Source of the DNA: Lachnospiraceae bacterium
GTDB lineage: Bacteria; Bacillota; Clostridia; Lachnospirales; Lachnospiraceae
Length of the DNA stretch: 64,000 nt
Direction: 5' to 3'
Assembly: GCA_017440045.1 (NCBI GenBank)
Contig: JAFSIA010000048.1
Location: 57,115-121,114 of the forward strand
In this document: in pieces, positions 63,922 to 64,000 of the stretch
Position numbering within the stretch: position 1 is the first letter of the stretch
How the letters are laid out: every line of letters begins with the position of its first letter
Position numbers and translations under genes: made by a program
Notes under the pieces: generated by a model
What the model was told of the DNA's origin: nothing
The model's input: the letters and a program-made list of their open reading frames with translations, nothing else
Database searches by the model: none

Positions 63922-64000
63922 ACAAGTACCTCCAAATATGTTTTCAGCACATCACTACACTTAAGCAGTTCTGCATACCGAAGTAGCCTATTCAAATCTC
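63918..64000 (-). CDS. C-terminal end of an unidentified gene (cut by window edge)
   Basis: An open frame enters from the right edge and ends in TGA at 63,918-63,920, overlapping the ATG of the ArsC-like remnant by 4 bp as in an operon. The last residues are RLLRYAELLKCSDVLKTYLEVLV, helical and similar in feel to the ends of AbiEi-type antitoxins, but too short to name. Confidence 0.4.
   Translation of the reverse strand, partial: DLNRLLRYAELLKCSDVLKTYLEVLV

Overview
The window looks like chromosome of an AT-rich, Gram-positive gut-type Clostridia, most likely Lachnospiraceae. Reasons: strong AGGAGG ribosome sites, a cdaA-cdaR-glmM operon, TagD and LytR-CpsA-Psr wall genes, BspA-type and Big_2-type surface lipoproteins, and dockerin/cohesin modules. 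The genus cannot be fixed from the sequence alone. All but one of the convincing genes lie on the minus strand, so operons read from high to low coordinates.

Region 1 (about 1-27,400) is one very long surface-polysaccharide locus. It starts at an LCP ligase gene (promoter near 27,325-27,353) and runs through tagD, a phosphoglucomutase, an acetyltransferase, a GDP-mannose-dehydrogenase-like gene, a heparinase II/III-fold protein, a CapK-like adenylate-forming enzyme, two GT4, a GT32, an acetyltransferase, a Wzy-like polymerase, a GT10, a GT2, a Wzx flippase and a GT11. It ends with nucleotide-sugar genes: rfbF, rfbG and rfbH (CDP-4-keto-3,6-dideoxyglucose), a split transketolase, a sugar reductase/epimerase, a fucokinase/GDP-fucose pyrophosphorylase fusion, and the start of a KpsF-type arabinose-5-phosphate isomerase cut by the window edge. 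The set suggests a polymer carrying fucose (or D-arabinose) and a CDP-dideoxy sugar that may be C-branched by the transketolase pair.

Region 2 (27,400-30,640) is accessory DNA: an Rpn/PD-(D/E)XK nuclease-like gene, a small helical protein, a HigB/HigA-type toxin-antitoxin pair whose operator fills the promoter spacer, and a gene-free stretch with a diverged tandem repeat of exactly 74 bp period. Region 3 (30,640-43,300) is housekeeping: an eight-gene run from two membrane proteins through cdaA, cdaR, an HPr gene, glmM, leuA and galE; then an SDR, a protease-less Lon-like AAA+ protein and pgi.

Region 4 (43,300-64,000) is a surface-protein island: a BspA-type LRR protein preceded by a candidate invertible promoter, a Big_2/HELLH lipoprotein, three further lipoproteins, an XRE regulator that shares a clear operator with two surface genes, a DUF4143-type ATPase under a promoter buried in a 21-bp inverted repeat, a membrane-anchored cohesin protein, a dockerin-bearing papain-type protease, a large lipoprotein, and an ArsC/Spx-family pseudogene. 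The cohesin-dockerin protease pair is the most likely undescribed system: a minimal two-gene surface complex that would tether a cysteine protease to the cell.
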